Shown here: piece after piece, positions 43,701 through 55,335 of the stretch | Numbering within the stretch: position 1 is the stretch's first letter | Layout: the number at the start of each line of letters is the position of its first letter | DNA from: Rehmannia glutinosa | Taxonomy: Eukaryota > Streptophyta > Magnoliopsida > Lamiales > Orobanchaceae | Assembly (NCBI GenBank): GCA_016081115.2 | Contig: JABTTQ020002534.1 | Coordinates: 186,001 to 250,000 of the forward strand | DNA: 64,000 bases | Direction: 5' to 3' | Notes under the pieces: model-generated | Told to the model about the DNA's origin: nothing | The model's database searches: none | Seen by the model: the letters and a program-made list of their open reading frames with translations, nothing else | Program-made: the position numbers and the translations under genes

Positions 43701-44690
43701 TGATGATACCATGTAAAACTTAAACTAGGAAGTTGGCACTCCATTTTCCTTGTAATTTGTATTGTAATAGATAGTGTCCGAGAAAGCCGAGTCAAGTCGG
43801 TTATGCCAAGGATACAAAAAGTCAATCATTTGGATTGAAGACTTGTGTGTGTCAGCGGAGTATGGCCAAGAACGAAGTCAAGGACTCGACTGAAGGAGTG
43901 TCAGCTGAGGAACAGCTGAGAGAAATGTCAGTCAAGTCATCTCAAGAAGCCAAGTCTCAAGTTGAAATGACAGTTGAGTTATCCAATTACTGGAGCTGAC
44001 TCAAGTCACCTGGGGTAAAGACAGCAGTCTAATCGAGACAACTGACTTAGATCCATTGATTAAAGTCAAGAATATTACTCAATATAGTAATATGTCAAAG
44101 TTGTCAGTCTAAAGTGTTAGTCCCCAGAATTGTGGAAAAGGAATAAACCAATGGGAAACACTGCACCTTGTGTCGGCACTGCAATCTTTGCGAAGACATT
44201 TAATACGAGGAAATGTCAACATCAAGGATCGCAAAGACAAGCCAACGAACAAAAGTGACATTTGAAATGCTTTATCTCTTCAACGGGCAACATTTCAAAT
44301 GTGCACTAAAAAAAAGTGAGGAAATTCGAGAAGAGGTTACCTGACCCACAAACAAGCAAGCATTATTCAAGCATTTAATCTTCAATATTCTTATTAATAT
44401 TCAAGCAATTCCTCAAGCCTGAAACTCGAAGGAAATCAACACAAGCCGTGAAGGAAAGACAACTTCAAATCTATTGAAGAGGAAACTTTTGAAGTATCAA
44501 ATGAGTCTACTTTCCAAGTCAGGATTGTAGGAAGGTTCAAGGTCGAACCAGTATCAAGTTTGTTAGAGGGTTTCGTGATCAAATCCAAGAACTTGAGAAG
44601 TGAGTGTAGCAAAGCTGTATGCCTGTGAAGTCGAGTCGCACGAGAAGCAAATTTGTGTGATCAAATTTGTCTCGGATCGTCTGTCTCTAG
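43701..44690 (+). mobile_element. Copia-like LTR fragment (SIRE-type suspected)
   Basis: The segment has TTTTGATGATACCATG near its start and many GTCAAG/GTCAGT/GACTGA words, as in plant SIRE/Maximus LTRs. It contains no ORF. It joins the element B LTR at a shared CTCTAGAGGGATGATG, so its end is a recombination point. Family assignment is from composition and a start motif only. Confidence 0.4.
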
Positions 44691-45356
44691 AGGGATGATG
44701 TAATCTATGTTTGAACTTATGTTTTGAGATTGTTGTTTGTCAATCTAGATCTATCAATTTATTTGTGCTATTTGGATCTATTGCTTCTAAATTACTTGAT
44801 CAATAATTTAGAGTGTTTGGTGTATTTGATTTGACACTTGAGAGAGGTAATTGAATACATGACCTTGAAATAACATAACTTAGGATTTCATAGAATTGAG
44901 AGATTTGTGAATCCTTTGAAGTCTTTTATCAAGATTCATAGTTTTTATTGAGATTTCAATTGGTGATTTTTATAGAGATATTAATTTCCCAATTGAGATC
45001 TAAAATCATTTGGCACTTGAGAGAGGAAATGATTATTGTAGAAATCTTGACTTATAAATTGATAATTGATGATTGATAAACCATAGTGATAACATATGGG
45101 ATAACTAGATTCATCACACCTCTAGAATTCATCTAATCATTTGGATAAACTCATTTTTATTTTTCCTATTCTTAATTTATTTTTGTTATTTTAGTATATT
45201 AAACTCCATCAAATATTGAATTTCTAAATAAAGTTGGGCTACTATATTATAGTACTTAGCAACAATTCGATAAATATTCCCTGTGGATACGACAACCTTA
45301 CTTTCACTATATTAAAACTTGATACCGTAGACGTGCGGTTAGAAAAATCTCTAACA
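44691..45356 (+). mobile_element. Element B 5' LTR, remaining 3' half
   Basis: From TCTAGAGGGATGATG on, it matches 54667-55335 of the 3' LTR almost base for base, ending ATCTCTAACA. Upstream of that point the two LTRs are unrelated. Confidence 0.9.
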
Positions 45357-45361
45357 AGTTT

Positions 45362-45380
45362 TTGGCATCGTTGCCGGGGA
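45362..45380 (+). other. Element B primer-binding site
   Basis: TTGGCATCGTTGCCGGGGA follows the LTR end. It matches the tRNA-Asp-type site of Athila/Tat elements and that of element A. Confidence 0.85.
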
Positions 45381-45482
45381 ATAATTCATCTTATTTGCGC
45401 TAATATAATTACTTAGTAGTTTTACTTTAATTTAGATTGGTTCTTGTTACAATTGGGTTATTGCCATTTTTGTGTTTCCTCG

Positions 45483-47059
45483 TTGATGCAAAGAAATAAA
45501 AGTGCTAATTTAATCTTATTTGATCCAGAAATTGAAAGAACACTTCGAAAGATTAGAGCCGCACGAAGAATCGAATTCCCAAAAATGGCAGGAAATGGTG
45601 ATGATGAAAACCGCATACCCGTTATTGCACCACTGGAGAGGGCCATTCGTGACTATTTTCGACCAACCACGAACCAAAATTATTCAGGCATTGTTCGCCA
45701 ACTAATTAACGCGAACAACTTTGAATTGAAACCGACCTTGATCAACATGGTACAGAAAAACCAGTTTGGGGGTAGTGTTGTGGATGACCCTAACGCTCAT
45801 TTGGCCATTTTTCTCGAGATATGTGACACAATAAAAATAAATGGGGTTCCAGATGAAGCTATTCGGTTGAGGTTATTTCTGTTTTCACTTCGTGATAAAG
45901 CTAGACAATGGCTTCAAACCTTCCCACCCGGAAGTATCACTAGTTGGGATGATCTCACTGAAAAATTCATGGCAAAATTCTTTCCACCTAGCAAGACACT
46001 TCAACTGAAGAGTGAGATTGCTCAATTTCATCAAATCGACTTTGAACCACTCTACGAAGCTTGGGAGCGATTCAAAGAATTATTGAGGAGGTGTCCACAA
46101 CATGGGTACGCAGATTGGCAAAAAGTTCAGTATTTCTACAATGGTATGAATGGGCATTCGAGAACTATTATAGATCTTTTGCGGCGGGAGGTACATTGAT
46201 GGCTAAAACTCCAAGTGAAGCCATGCTTTTACTAGAAGAAATGGCTGCCAATAGTTATCAATGGCCTTCTGAGAGATCTACGCCAAGAAAAGTTGCCGGT
46301 GTTCATGAACTTGATACTATGTCCGCATTAGCTTCTCAAATTTCCGCATTGTCAAAGCAACTTGCCACCCTCAATTCTAGTGGAAAACAACAAACAGAGG
46401 CTGTTATGGAGGTAAGTCAAGAAGTGGTGAATCCCGATACGGAGCAAGCTAATTACGTGAACAATTGAGGTTTCAACAATAGAGGGAATCAATTGCCAAC
46501 GCACTATCATCCGGGACTTCGTAATCATGAAAACTTCTCGTATAGCAATACGAGAAATGTGTTGCAACCACCTCCGGGATTCCAAAATCAAGCAAGTACG
46601 AGTAAACACGTGGGAGAGCAAAAGCAGTCTTTGGAAGAATTGCTTAGTTCATTCCTTGTAGAAACACGAGCAAGGATGAACCAAACCGATTCTAACATGG
46701 ACAACTTGAGCTCGAGAGTTACAACAATTGAGAGCCATCTCAAATCTTTGGGGACACAAGTGGGCCAATTGGCCACGGCTATTAATTCACAACAAAAAGT
46801 TAATACGTTTCCAAGTAACACCGAGGTGAACCCACGTGAGCATTGCAAGGCCATTAAGTTGAGAAGTGGAACTGAATATAATGAACCAAAGATGCCTACT
46901 CATGCCACCAATGAACCAAAAGCAAGCTCTGAAACACTCCACAATGAAGAGGGCATTGACAAGCAATCCGAAAGTGCGAAAAATGAGGTAAAACCAATTT
47001 CCAATTCTGATAATGTATTACCAAATTCTCTTCCTTTTCCACAGAGGTTTCAGAAGTAA
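45483..47059 (+). pseudogene. Element B gag
   Basis: Starts near MQRNKSANLILFDPEIERTL. The frame 45444-46199 has ANNFELKPTLINMVQ, PNAHLAIFLEICDTIKINGV, IRLRLFLFSLRDKARQWLQT and YEAWERFKELLRRCPQHG. After a frame change near 46190 it continues with AKTPSEAMLLLEEMAANSYQ (46200 on). A stop near 46466 precedes GFNNRGNQL and 46493-47059 (QPPPGFQNQASTSKHVGEQK, VGQLATAINSQQK, KAIKLRSGTEY). A stop near 47057 separates it from the protease frame. Gag would form the particle. Confidence 0.85.
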
Positions 47060-47062
47060 AAG

Positions 47063-48160
47063 TTGGACGCTCAATTTTCCAAGTTCTTGGAAATATTCAA
47101 GAAGATTCACATCAACATTCCTTTTGCCGATGCACTTGAGCAAATGCCAAATTATGCAAAATTCATGAAGGATGTGATGTCGAGAAAGAGAAGGTTGGAG
47201 GCATACGAGACGGTCAATCTCACCGAAGAATGTAGCGCCATCTTGCAAAGAAAACTACCACAAAAATTAAGAGATCCGGGGAGTTTCACTATCCCTTGCA
47301 CTATTGGTGATTCTTATTTTAATAAGGCTCTTTGTGATTTAGTGCCAGTATTAATCTTATGCCATTATCTGTTTTCAGGAAACTTGGCCTTGGAGAGGTG
47401 AAGCCGTCCACCATCACATTGCAATTAGCCGATAGATCACTCACCTACCCAAGAGGAGTGATTGAAGATGTGCTGATCAAAGTGGATAAATTCATATTTC
47501 CGGCGGACTTTGTGGTGTTGGATATGGAGGAAGATCATGAAATGCCCTTAATTCTTGGAAGACCTTTTCTAGCAACGGGACGAGCTCTAATTGATGTGAG
47601 AGAGTTAACATTACGGGTAAATGATGATGAGGTATTATTTAATATTTACAAAGCAATGAAATTTCAAGAAGAACCTCATACATGTCATTTTATTGATATG
47701 ATCGAACAATGTGATCAAACGGAGGTTATAAAAAAGGATTTAAAAGATCTTAGAACATTTTTTTATTAATTCAATAATGAAATGTGATGATGAAGTTAGT
47801 GATGACATTGATTTACTTGAGTTTATTCTTTCCCTTGAGGCTAAAGAAATTGTAAAAGAAAAACAAAAGGAAGAATTAGAAAATGCCAATATTGAAAATA
47901 TTCCGAAAGGTACTTTAGAACTAAAGGAACTTCCGGAACATCTTCAATATGCATTTTTGGGAAAAGATAAAACTTACCCGGTAATTGTTTCTGCTTCATT
48001 ATCTTTACCCAATTTGGATAAGTTGTTGTGTGTGCTTCGTGAGCATAAGTCGGCTTTGGGTTGGTATATTTCTGATTTGAAAGGTATAAGTCCTTCCATT
48101 GTAATGCACAAATTTTTAATGGAAGAGTCTTATAAACCATCTATTGAGCACCAAAGATGA
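47063..48160 (+). pseudogene. Element B aspartic protease, frameshifted in the active site
   Basis: Frame 47063-47401 has HINIPFADALEQMPNYAKFM and GSFTIPCTIGDSYFNKALCD. Reading changes inside the active-site motif (around 47338-47345), where one base is missing compared with the family. Frame 47359-47769 continues with LQLADRSLTYPRGVIEDVLI, VPLILGRPFLA-like EMPLILGRPFLATGRALID. The frame 47777-48160 is the linker to RT (ELKELPEHLQYAFLGKDKTY). Polyprotein processing would be lost. Confidence 0.85.
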
Positions 48161-49440
48161 CTTAATCCCGCAATGAAAGAAGTTGTGAGAAATGAGGTTT
48201 TAAAATGGCTAAAGCCAGGTATTATTTATGCCATTTCTGATAGTTCATGGGTGAGCCCAGACAGTTGTTCCTAAAAAGGAGGTATGACGAGTTGTGAAAA
48301 ACGATAACAATGAATTAATTCCTACGCGAATCGCCACGAGGATGGCGAGTATGTATTGATTACGAGTGAAAATCGAATAAAGCTACTCGTAAAGATCACT
48401 TTCCCCTCCCCTTTATGATCAAATGTTGGACCGGTTGGCAGGGTACGAATACTACTGTTTTCTTGATGGCTATTCAGGGTATAATCAAATCGCCATTGCC
48501 CCTGAAGATCAAGAAAAGACCACTTTTACATGTCCATATGGTACTTTTTCATTTCGCAGGATGCCATTTGGATTATGTAATGCACCTGCTACTTTTCAGA
48601 GGTGTATGATGGCGATTTTTCATGGTATGGTTGAAGAAATCATGGAGATTTTTATGGACGATCTTTTTGTTTTTGGTACTTCATTTGACCATTGTTTGCA
48701 TAACTTATCTCTTGTTTTGCAACGTTGTGAGGAAACTAATCTTGTGCTTAATTGGGAAAAATATCACTTTATGGTCAAAAAAGGGATTGTACTTGGGCAT
48801 CGTATTTCTTGTACAGGTCTGGAAGTAGACAGGGCAAAGATGGTGGCTATTGAAAAGCTTCACCCACCTTCAAAAGTGAAAGGCATAAGAAGCTTTTTAG
48901 GGCATGCAGGATTTTACAGGAGATTTATAAAAGATTTTTCAAAAATTGTTAAACCACTTTGTAATCTCCTTGAAAAAGAGGCTATCTTTTGCTTTGATGA
49001 GTCTTGTTTACAGACATTTGAACAGATAAAAAAGGCACTTGTTTCAGCTCCTATTATGATCGTGCCGGATTGGACCCAACCATTTGAGCTTATGTGCAAT
49101 GCAAGTGATTATGTAGTGGGTGCCGTTCTTGGTCAGAGGCGGGACAGAATTTTTAAAGCAATTTACTATGCGAGCAGGACCATGGACAATGCCCAACAAA
49201 ACTACACCACCACAGAAAAAGAGATGTTGGCGGTAGTTTTTGCATTTGATAAATTCCGAGCTTACTTGGTGGGTACAAAAGTGATTGTTTATATAGATCA
49301 TGCGGCAATCCGATATCTTTTCTCAAAAAAAGGATGCAAAATCTCGTTTAATTCGATGGATTTTGCTCTTGCAAGAATTTGATATTGAGATTCGGGATAA
49401 AAAAAGTGAGTGAAAATGTGGTTGCCGACCATTTATCCCG
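48161..49440 (+). pseudogene. Element B reverse transcriptase and RNase H
   Basis: The N-terminal RT part (48161-48420) is broken by a stop and frame changes (LNPAMKEVVRNEVLKW is readable). ORF 48423-49382 has FLDGYSGYNQIAIAPEDQEK, RMPFGLCNAPATFQRC, the FMDD catalytic box and VLGHRISCTGLEVDRAK. RNase H shows FELMCNASDYVVGAVLGQ, where Asn stands in place of the usual catalytic Asp, and VYIDHAAIRYLF, where Ile replaces the usual Thr. The frame ends in SKKGCKISFN. Confidence 0.85.
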
Positions 49441-49459
49441 CCTTGAGTAACCTCATGAG

Positions 49460-50805
49460 GTGATTGAAAGCCCAATTAAAGAATCATTTCCTGATGAACA
49501 AATTATGCGTGCCGAGGCATCACTACCTTGGTACGCAGATTTTGTTAATTACCTCGCGGGAGGAGTTTTGCCACCGAACTTGACTTCACACCAAAAGAAA
49601 AAATTCCTACATGATGTTAAGTCTTATTTGCGGGATGATCCGTTACTGTTCAAAAGAAGCGCGAATTCTATCATTCGTCGTTGTGTTCCTAAGGAAGAAA
49701 TTTGAGAGATTCTTCAGCATTGTCATTCCTCATCTTATGGGGGACATTTTGGGCCAACCCGGACAGCTGCAAAAGTATTACAATCTGGTTTTTATTGGCC
49801 AACATTATTCAAGGATTGTTATTCTTTTGTGAAGACTTGTGATAGATGCCAACGGGTTGGTAATATTTCACGGCGTAATGATCTTCCTTTGACAAACATA
49901 ATGGAGGTGGAGTTGTTTGATGTATGGGGTATTAACTTCATGGGGCCGTTTCCTGCGTCTTATGGCAATCTGTACATTTTGCTTGCGACTACGTCTCCAA
50001 GTGGGTAGAGGCGATTGCTACACCAACGAACGATGCTAATGTAGTACTAAAATTCTTGCACAAGCATATTTTCACCCGGTTTGGTACTCCTCGAGCTATT
50101 GTAAGTGATGAAGGTACACATTTTTGCAATAAATTATTTAATAACCTTCTCGCTAAATTTGGTGTACGTCATAAGATTGCGCTTGGTTACCATCCGCAAT
50201 CTAATGGTCAAGCCGAAATTTCCAATCGTGAAGTGAAATAAATTCTTGAGAAAACTATGAGTTTTAATCGAAAGGATTGGGCACAAAAGCTTGATGATGC
50301 TTTATGGGCTTATCGCACGGCTTACAAAATACCCATTGGTATGTCACCATATCGATTGGTATTTGGTAAAGCATGCCATTTGCCGGTTGAACTTGAGCAT
50401 CGAGCTTATTGGGCAATTATGAAATTAAATTTTAACTTAAAAGAGGCAGTGAAAACCGATTACTTCAATTAAACAAAATGGAAGAATTTCGTCACGAATC
50501 ATATGAAAATGCCAAAATGTATAAAAAAAACAAAAAAATGGCATGATCAAATGATTTTGCGACGTGGATTCTTACCCGGCCAACAGGTGTTATTGTTCAA
50601 TTCTAGATTGAAACTCTTTCCAGGTAAACTTAAATCGCGATGGTCCGGGCCATTTGTGGTTGAACGTGTGTTTCCCTATGGTGCCGTCGAGTTAAGAGGA
50701 AATGATGGGAATCCGTTCCAAGTGAACGGACAACGATTGAAACATTATTTCGAGAATGAAGCAAGGAAGGTTTTAAATCTTCCACTTGGTGATGAATTTT
50801 CTTGA
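49460..50805 (+). pseudogene. Element B integrase
   Basis: The frame 49460-49705 has WYADFVNYLAGGVLPPNLTS, then a stop. The zinc region (HCHSSSYGGHF, then CDRCQRVGNISRRND) and core start (FDVWGINFMGPFPASYGNLY) follow in another frame to ~49990, where a base is missing. ORF 50056-50241 has FGTPRAIVSDEGTHFCNKLF and GYHPQSNGQAEISNREVK, with catalytic Asp and Glu, ending in a TAA. The C-terminal parts lie at 50257-50472 (YKIPIGMSPYRLVFGKACHL) and 50503-50805 (LKSRWSGPFVVERVFPYGAV, FQVNGQRLKHYFENEA). Confidence 0.85.
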
Positions 50806-50842
50806 GCCCGAGTAGTTAAGTCCGGCTAAAGACTTTAAATTT

Positions 50843-50866
50843 AGCGCTTCTTGGGAGGCAACCCAA
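50843..50866 (+). other. Post-integrase GGAGGCAACCCAAG motif of element B
   Basis: TAGCGCTTCTTGGGAGGCAA and CCCAAG lie just after integrase, as in element A (6403-6430). Confidence 0.6.
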
Positions 50867-51593
50867 GTGATTTTTGTGTGATCGCCTTATTAGTGTGATT
50901 TTATTTTCTTTTATTTTGGCGTGTTTTTATTTGAATTTCGGTGTGATTTTTGTGTGAATTAATTTGTGTGTGATTTTAAATTTTTAGTTAAATTGTGATT
51001 TTAAATTATATATTTATTAAAAAAACGAGAAAAATTGCAGTTATCGGGCGGGTGTTGCTACGCCCGGTACAGGGCGAACAAGGAAAACGGCATGCGCGGG
51101 CAACCCAAGTGGGCAATTGAGCAAGTTGATTATCAGATTCTCTTTCTTCATCAATTAGGTAAGTGTGCTTCAATTGCACACCATTTTTCTTCAAGTTTTC
51201 TAGCCTAGGGTTGATATGTGGGAATTTTCAATATGATTGTAATTTCGAAATTCTTGATAAATTCTTGATAAATTGTGATGATATATGACTATATTGTGCT
51301 TGAATTGGTTGATGTTTAAAATTGGGCATGAATTGAATTTCAAATTTGGTGTTCATCTCTCCTTTGCATATATGCCTACAAGGTGTTTGTTAAAATGTCT
51401 CAATGAAAAATATTACACCTAGGCATTTGATTCTTGTCATCATTGTGTACTAAAGGTTATTTGATCCTGAATTGATGACAAGGATGCATAATTCTTGAGT
51501 AGTTGCGAAAATTCCTAACCCCTAACTCGTATTGTGTGTTCTATGTGTTATTTTGTTTGTGTTATTTTCCAGGTGATTTCCCGGTCAATTAAA
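50867..51593 (+). promoter_or_regulatory. Element B pre-ORF3 leader with intron-like segment
   Basis: A GC-rich palindromic patch (CGGGCGGGTGTTGCTACGCC, 51044-51066) is followed by CAATTAG|GTAAGTGTG (donor at 51158/51159) and TTATTTTCCAG| (acceptor at 51572). The ORF3 ATG follows 22 bases later. The 414-bp segment between them is AT-rich and stop-rich, as an intron would be. The layout suggests ORF3 is made from a spliced RNA. Confidence 0.5.
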
Positions 51594-52774
51594 ATGCCAA
51601 GAACAAAGAATACAAGAAAGGGCAAAAGCGTGGCAAGTACTTCCGAAGAAAATGTTGAAGCACAACAGTTGTACTATGACACATTATGCACGAAGAGTAT
51701 AACGGCGGAACGGGGATTGCAACCGGGACTGAATGATGGTGAGCTTGCACAAATGATACACCAGAAGCGATGTAAAAAACTTTGTGCCCAACCTGGACCA
51801 TTCGCACCGAATATTATTTGGGAATTTTATGCGAATGCGAAGTTCAATCGCCATCACACGGAATTTTTGTACGTGGAACAAAAGATGTACCCATTGATGC
51901 AGAAGCGATAAGGAGATATTATGGATTACCAGAGGTGGATCACTCACCGTATGTTGAATTCGTCTCGCAACCACCGAATATGGAGACAATTTATAATACC
52001 TTATGTCGGCCTGGAACTGAGGTACGTCATATTAAAGTTGTGGGAGGTGCTTCATATTAAAGCGATAAGGACACGCGGCTTAGTCGGTATGGGCGAGCTT
52101 GGTACCACTTTATATATAACAATTTGATACCAACCAAACATGTCAGTGACGTCACTAAGGAATGAGCCCATCTTCTATATGCTATTGTTACTGACATACA
52201 ATTCGACCCAGCGGTGATTATTGCAAGGTCCCTCCGCAACAAAGTTCTACACTCCAAATCTGGGGGATTAATCTTACCGAGTTTAATTTGGGGGCTATGT
52301 AAGAAAAAAGGTGTTACATGGGATACCTCCGAGCCATTGGAAAGGTCGAAAGGGCCTATAGATTCGGCTATTATTGCGTCCTATGAAGAATGGGCAGACG
52401 GTGTGCCTAACCCGAAGGGTGCGGGATATATCCTTGATCCCGAATTTGCCCTTCCACCTGTTGAACCGGAGGCTCACGACCAGTCACAGAATATAGATGC
52501 TCCATCCGGTTCAGCGGCAAGACATTCTCGTTCCAGACGCTCACATCACGATAACACCCCTTCAGACGCATTAGTTCGCGAAGTACGAGAATTGAGAAGG
52601 GCTTTTGTAGATGAGCAATGCCATAGAGCTGCACGGGAGGAATATGTGAATGAGCACAACCGAGTTCTTACCCAGATATATAGCCAGACGCACCCACAAT
52701 TCCAGTTCCCGACACCACCACCACCAGGTCCTATTGCTCACTTTTCACCACACGACTCCGATGAGGAGTCCTAG
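51594..52774 (+). pseudogene. Element B ORF3: 'putative plant transposon protein' domain, frameshifted
   Basis: The ATG at 51594 begins MPRTKNTRKGKSVASTSEEN, a basic N-terminus. The frame 51594-51911 has FAPNIIWEFYANAKFN. It shifts near 51860 into the frame ending 52060 (FVRGTKDVPIDAEAIRRYYG, LPEVDHSPYVEFVSQPPN), and again near 52055-52214. The last frame (52214-52774) has GGLILPSLIWGLCKKKGVTW and an acidic end (HFSPHDSDEES). The block order (W-EFYAN, V-VRG, I-YYGLP, LILPSLI) matches the domain Pfam calls putative plant transposon protein (PF20167, from memory). No membrane segment is seen, so it does not look like a classical envelope. Role unknown. Confidence 0.65.
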
Positions 52775-53973
52775 GCGCTCCAGCTACCAGGAAATTTTTT
52801 CTCACTCTCCATTGAGGACAATGTTCAATTTAAGTTTGGGGGGTGTAATCTGTATTTGTGTCTTTTGAGTCGTGTCGAAAAAAATAAATCGAGTTGAGTC
52901 GAGTCGGGTAGTTTGCTGAACTATAGAACTGCATGACTAAGTAGATTTGTTGATTACGAGTTGAACTGTCACAAGAGCATACTTTTAAGTGGTGATCTAC
53001 ATTTTGCTTCATTGATTTCATATTCATGCATAATTCTGTTAACTTATTTGAAAATGATTAATGAAGTTGAGTGTTGCTTGTATGATCCCACCGGATTCTA
53101 GAACTTGTTCGATCACTAATTGAGGCGAAATCCTAGGTGAAATAACATTAAGGAAATGATTTAGGCCATCTTTGAATAAGCTAGAGCCAAAATGCCTACC
53201 TTTATACGATATAATTTCACTAGTATCCCCTTTTGAGCCTATTAAACCTGTTCTTTGGCAACCAATCTTTTACCTTGAGCTTACATGTGAAAATCCTAAT
53301 TACCCATCACTCATACACACAAAATGATTGAAGGTTGAGGAGGATATGATAAGTAGGGTATGTGTTCACTCGCATGAAGTTGCCGAGAAAAAGAAAATAT
53401 GAAACCCCATGTGTTAAAATATGCAAAAGATTAAGTTTGGGGGTTTCGGGAAAAAAATGAAAATAGAGGCTCGTAAAGGGAGAATAATTGATAATTCAAC
53501 AAAAGTAAAGGTAGCCATTTTGTTTGGCAATTGGTGATTTGAAGAGATAATTGTGTGTTTGGGTGAGTTGAGCCACTTAATCCTAAATGTTCATACCTGA
53601 CCCTAAGCCACATTACAAGCTTCGAAAGCCCTATTGATCCTTATGTTATATTAGCCTACATTAGTGGAGATTAGTGTGAATAACAAGCTTATGGAATCCG
53701 GTAGTCATTATCTTTTGATACCTAGAAGTGGATCATCTTGATAACATTTGATTGCGTAAATCAATTTGAATAATGTAAACGGAATTGTCATGAATATTCA
53801 ACACTTTTGATCAGAATGTCAAAATGCATGCTTGATTGATAGTGAAATGAGTATTGAGACAAATGTTATTGGTTGTGAAGTTTTGCAGTTGTTTGTGTCG
53901 TTGTTGTCTTGTATTTTTCATTTTAAAGTTGTAATTGTTTGAGGACAAACAATAGCTTAAGTTTGGGGGTATT
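52775..53973 (+). other. Element B 3' untranslated region with three polypurine-like tracts
   Basis: TTTAAGTTTGGGGGGTGT near 52831, TTAAGTTTGGGGGTTTCG near 53429 and TTAAGTTTGGGGGTATT at 53957-53973. Only the last abuts the LTR and should be the true plus-strand primer. No gene is recognised between them. Confidence 0.75.
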
Positions 53974-55335
53974 TGATAAGTTGGTATTTTACCAACTAAT
54001 TGAGTATTTTAGATTTAGGATTTGGTATTATTTTTGGGTGTTTTAGAGTCACTAGAGTCCGATTTATGTCATTAAGTGTCGATGTAAAGTTAATACAGAT
54101 TTGGTAGCCGAAGAATGAAGAAAACAACAAAAAACGGTACGAGAAAGGAAGAAATCGTGTTTTGAAGAAGGAAAAAATCGCATTTTGGCCTTAGGACGGG
54201 CGGCTGCAAGACGCAAAGACCCGCACAGGCGGACAAGAGTGCGAGATGTTTCAGGCCGTTGCGGCGCCGGGTAGGGGGCGGATGCGCAAGATTAGGGGCG
54301 CTACGATGCCAGGCGGCGACTATTTTCTTATTATGATGCTGGGCGCCGCAGCGCCCGGGGCGGAAATTCCTATGTTCACCTACCCTCTTTCTTGGACTTT
54401 TGTGGGACTATAAATAGAAGCCTTGGGGCTTGAAATTAGGGATCTGGGACCCTTGGGAAGACAAGAAAACAGCTACAAGATAAGGAAAAAGGCTTGGTAC
54501 ATCTTGGGAAGAGCTTGGAGAAGAAGATTGGAGGCTCTATCATCTGGAAATAGAGAAGATCCCTCAACTCTTGTTCTTATTCTGTTGCTTTCTTCATATC
54601 TTGTAAGATGTATTGTTGTATTCTTATGGATTCATTTTCTTTAATCATGAGCTAAACTCTATAATTCTAGAGGGATGATGAATCTATGTTTGAACTTATG
54701 TTTTGAGATTGTGGTTTGTCAATCTAGATCTATCAATTTATTTGTGCTATTTGGATCTATTGCTTCTAAATTACTTGATCAATAATTTAGAGTGTTTGGT
54801 GTATTTGATTTGACACTTGAGAGAGGTAATTGAATACATGACCTTGAAATAACATAACTTAGGATTTCATAGAATTGAGAGATTTGTGAATCCTTTGAAG
54901 TCTTTTATCAAGATTCATAGTTTTTATTGAGATTTCAATTGGTGATTTTTATAGAGATATTAATTTCCCAATTGAGATCTAAAATCATTTGGCACTCGAG
55001 AGAGGAAATAATTATTGTAGAAATCTTGACTTATAAATTGATAATTGATGATTGATAAACCATAGTGATAACATAAGGGATAACTAGATTCATCACACCT
55101 CTAGAATTCATCTAATCATTTGGATAAACTCATTTTTATTTTTCCTATTCTTAATTTATTTTTTTTATTTTAGTATATTAAACTTCATCAACTATTGAAT
55201 TTCTAAATAAAGTTGGGCTACTATGTTATAGTACTTAGCAACAATTCGATTATTATTTCATGTGGATACGACAACCTTACTTTCACTATATTAAAACTTG
55301 ATACCGTAGACTTGCGGTTAGAAAAATCTCTAACA
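53974..55335 (+). mobile_element. Element B 3' LTR, 1,362 bp
   Basis: Starts TGATAAGTTGGTATTTTACC and ends ATCTCTAACA. U3 has a GC-rich stretch (54190-54365; GGGCGCCGCAGCGCCC). A TATA box (CTATAAATAGAAGCC) lies at 54409-54423. The flank CAATG would be the right target duplication, but its left partner is lost. Confidence 0.9.
54410..54418 (+). promoter_or_regulatory. TATA box of the element B LTR
   Basis: TATAAATAG, about 435 bp into the LTR and right after the GC-rich palindromes. Transcription would start ~30 bp downstream, near 54440. The matching half of the 5' LTR is missing, so the 5' promoter is gone. Confidence 0.65.

Larger units (their letters stand above)
44691..55335 (+). mobile_element. 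Element B: Athila-like Ty3/gypsy retrotransposon with extra 3' ORF
   Basis: Order on the + strand: 3' half of the 5' LTR (44691-45356), primer site, gag, protease, RT, RNase H, integrase, GGAGGCAACCCAAG motif, spliced-looking leader, ORF3, several polypurine-like tracts, 3' LTR (53974-55335). The 5' LTR upstream half is replaced by copia-like sequence. All coding regions have frame breaks or stops. Domain sequences are close to those of element A but clearly a different family. Confidence 0.85.

Noticed and set aside
45362..45380. tRNA gene at the primer-binding sites
   Set aside because: Only the 18-base complement to a tRNA 3' end is present; no cloverleaf, and the place next to an LTR explains it.
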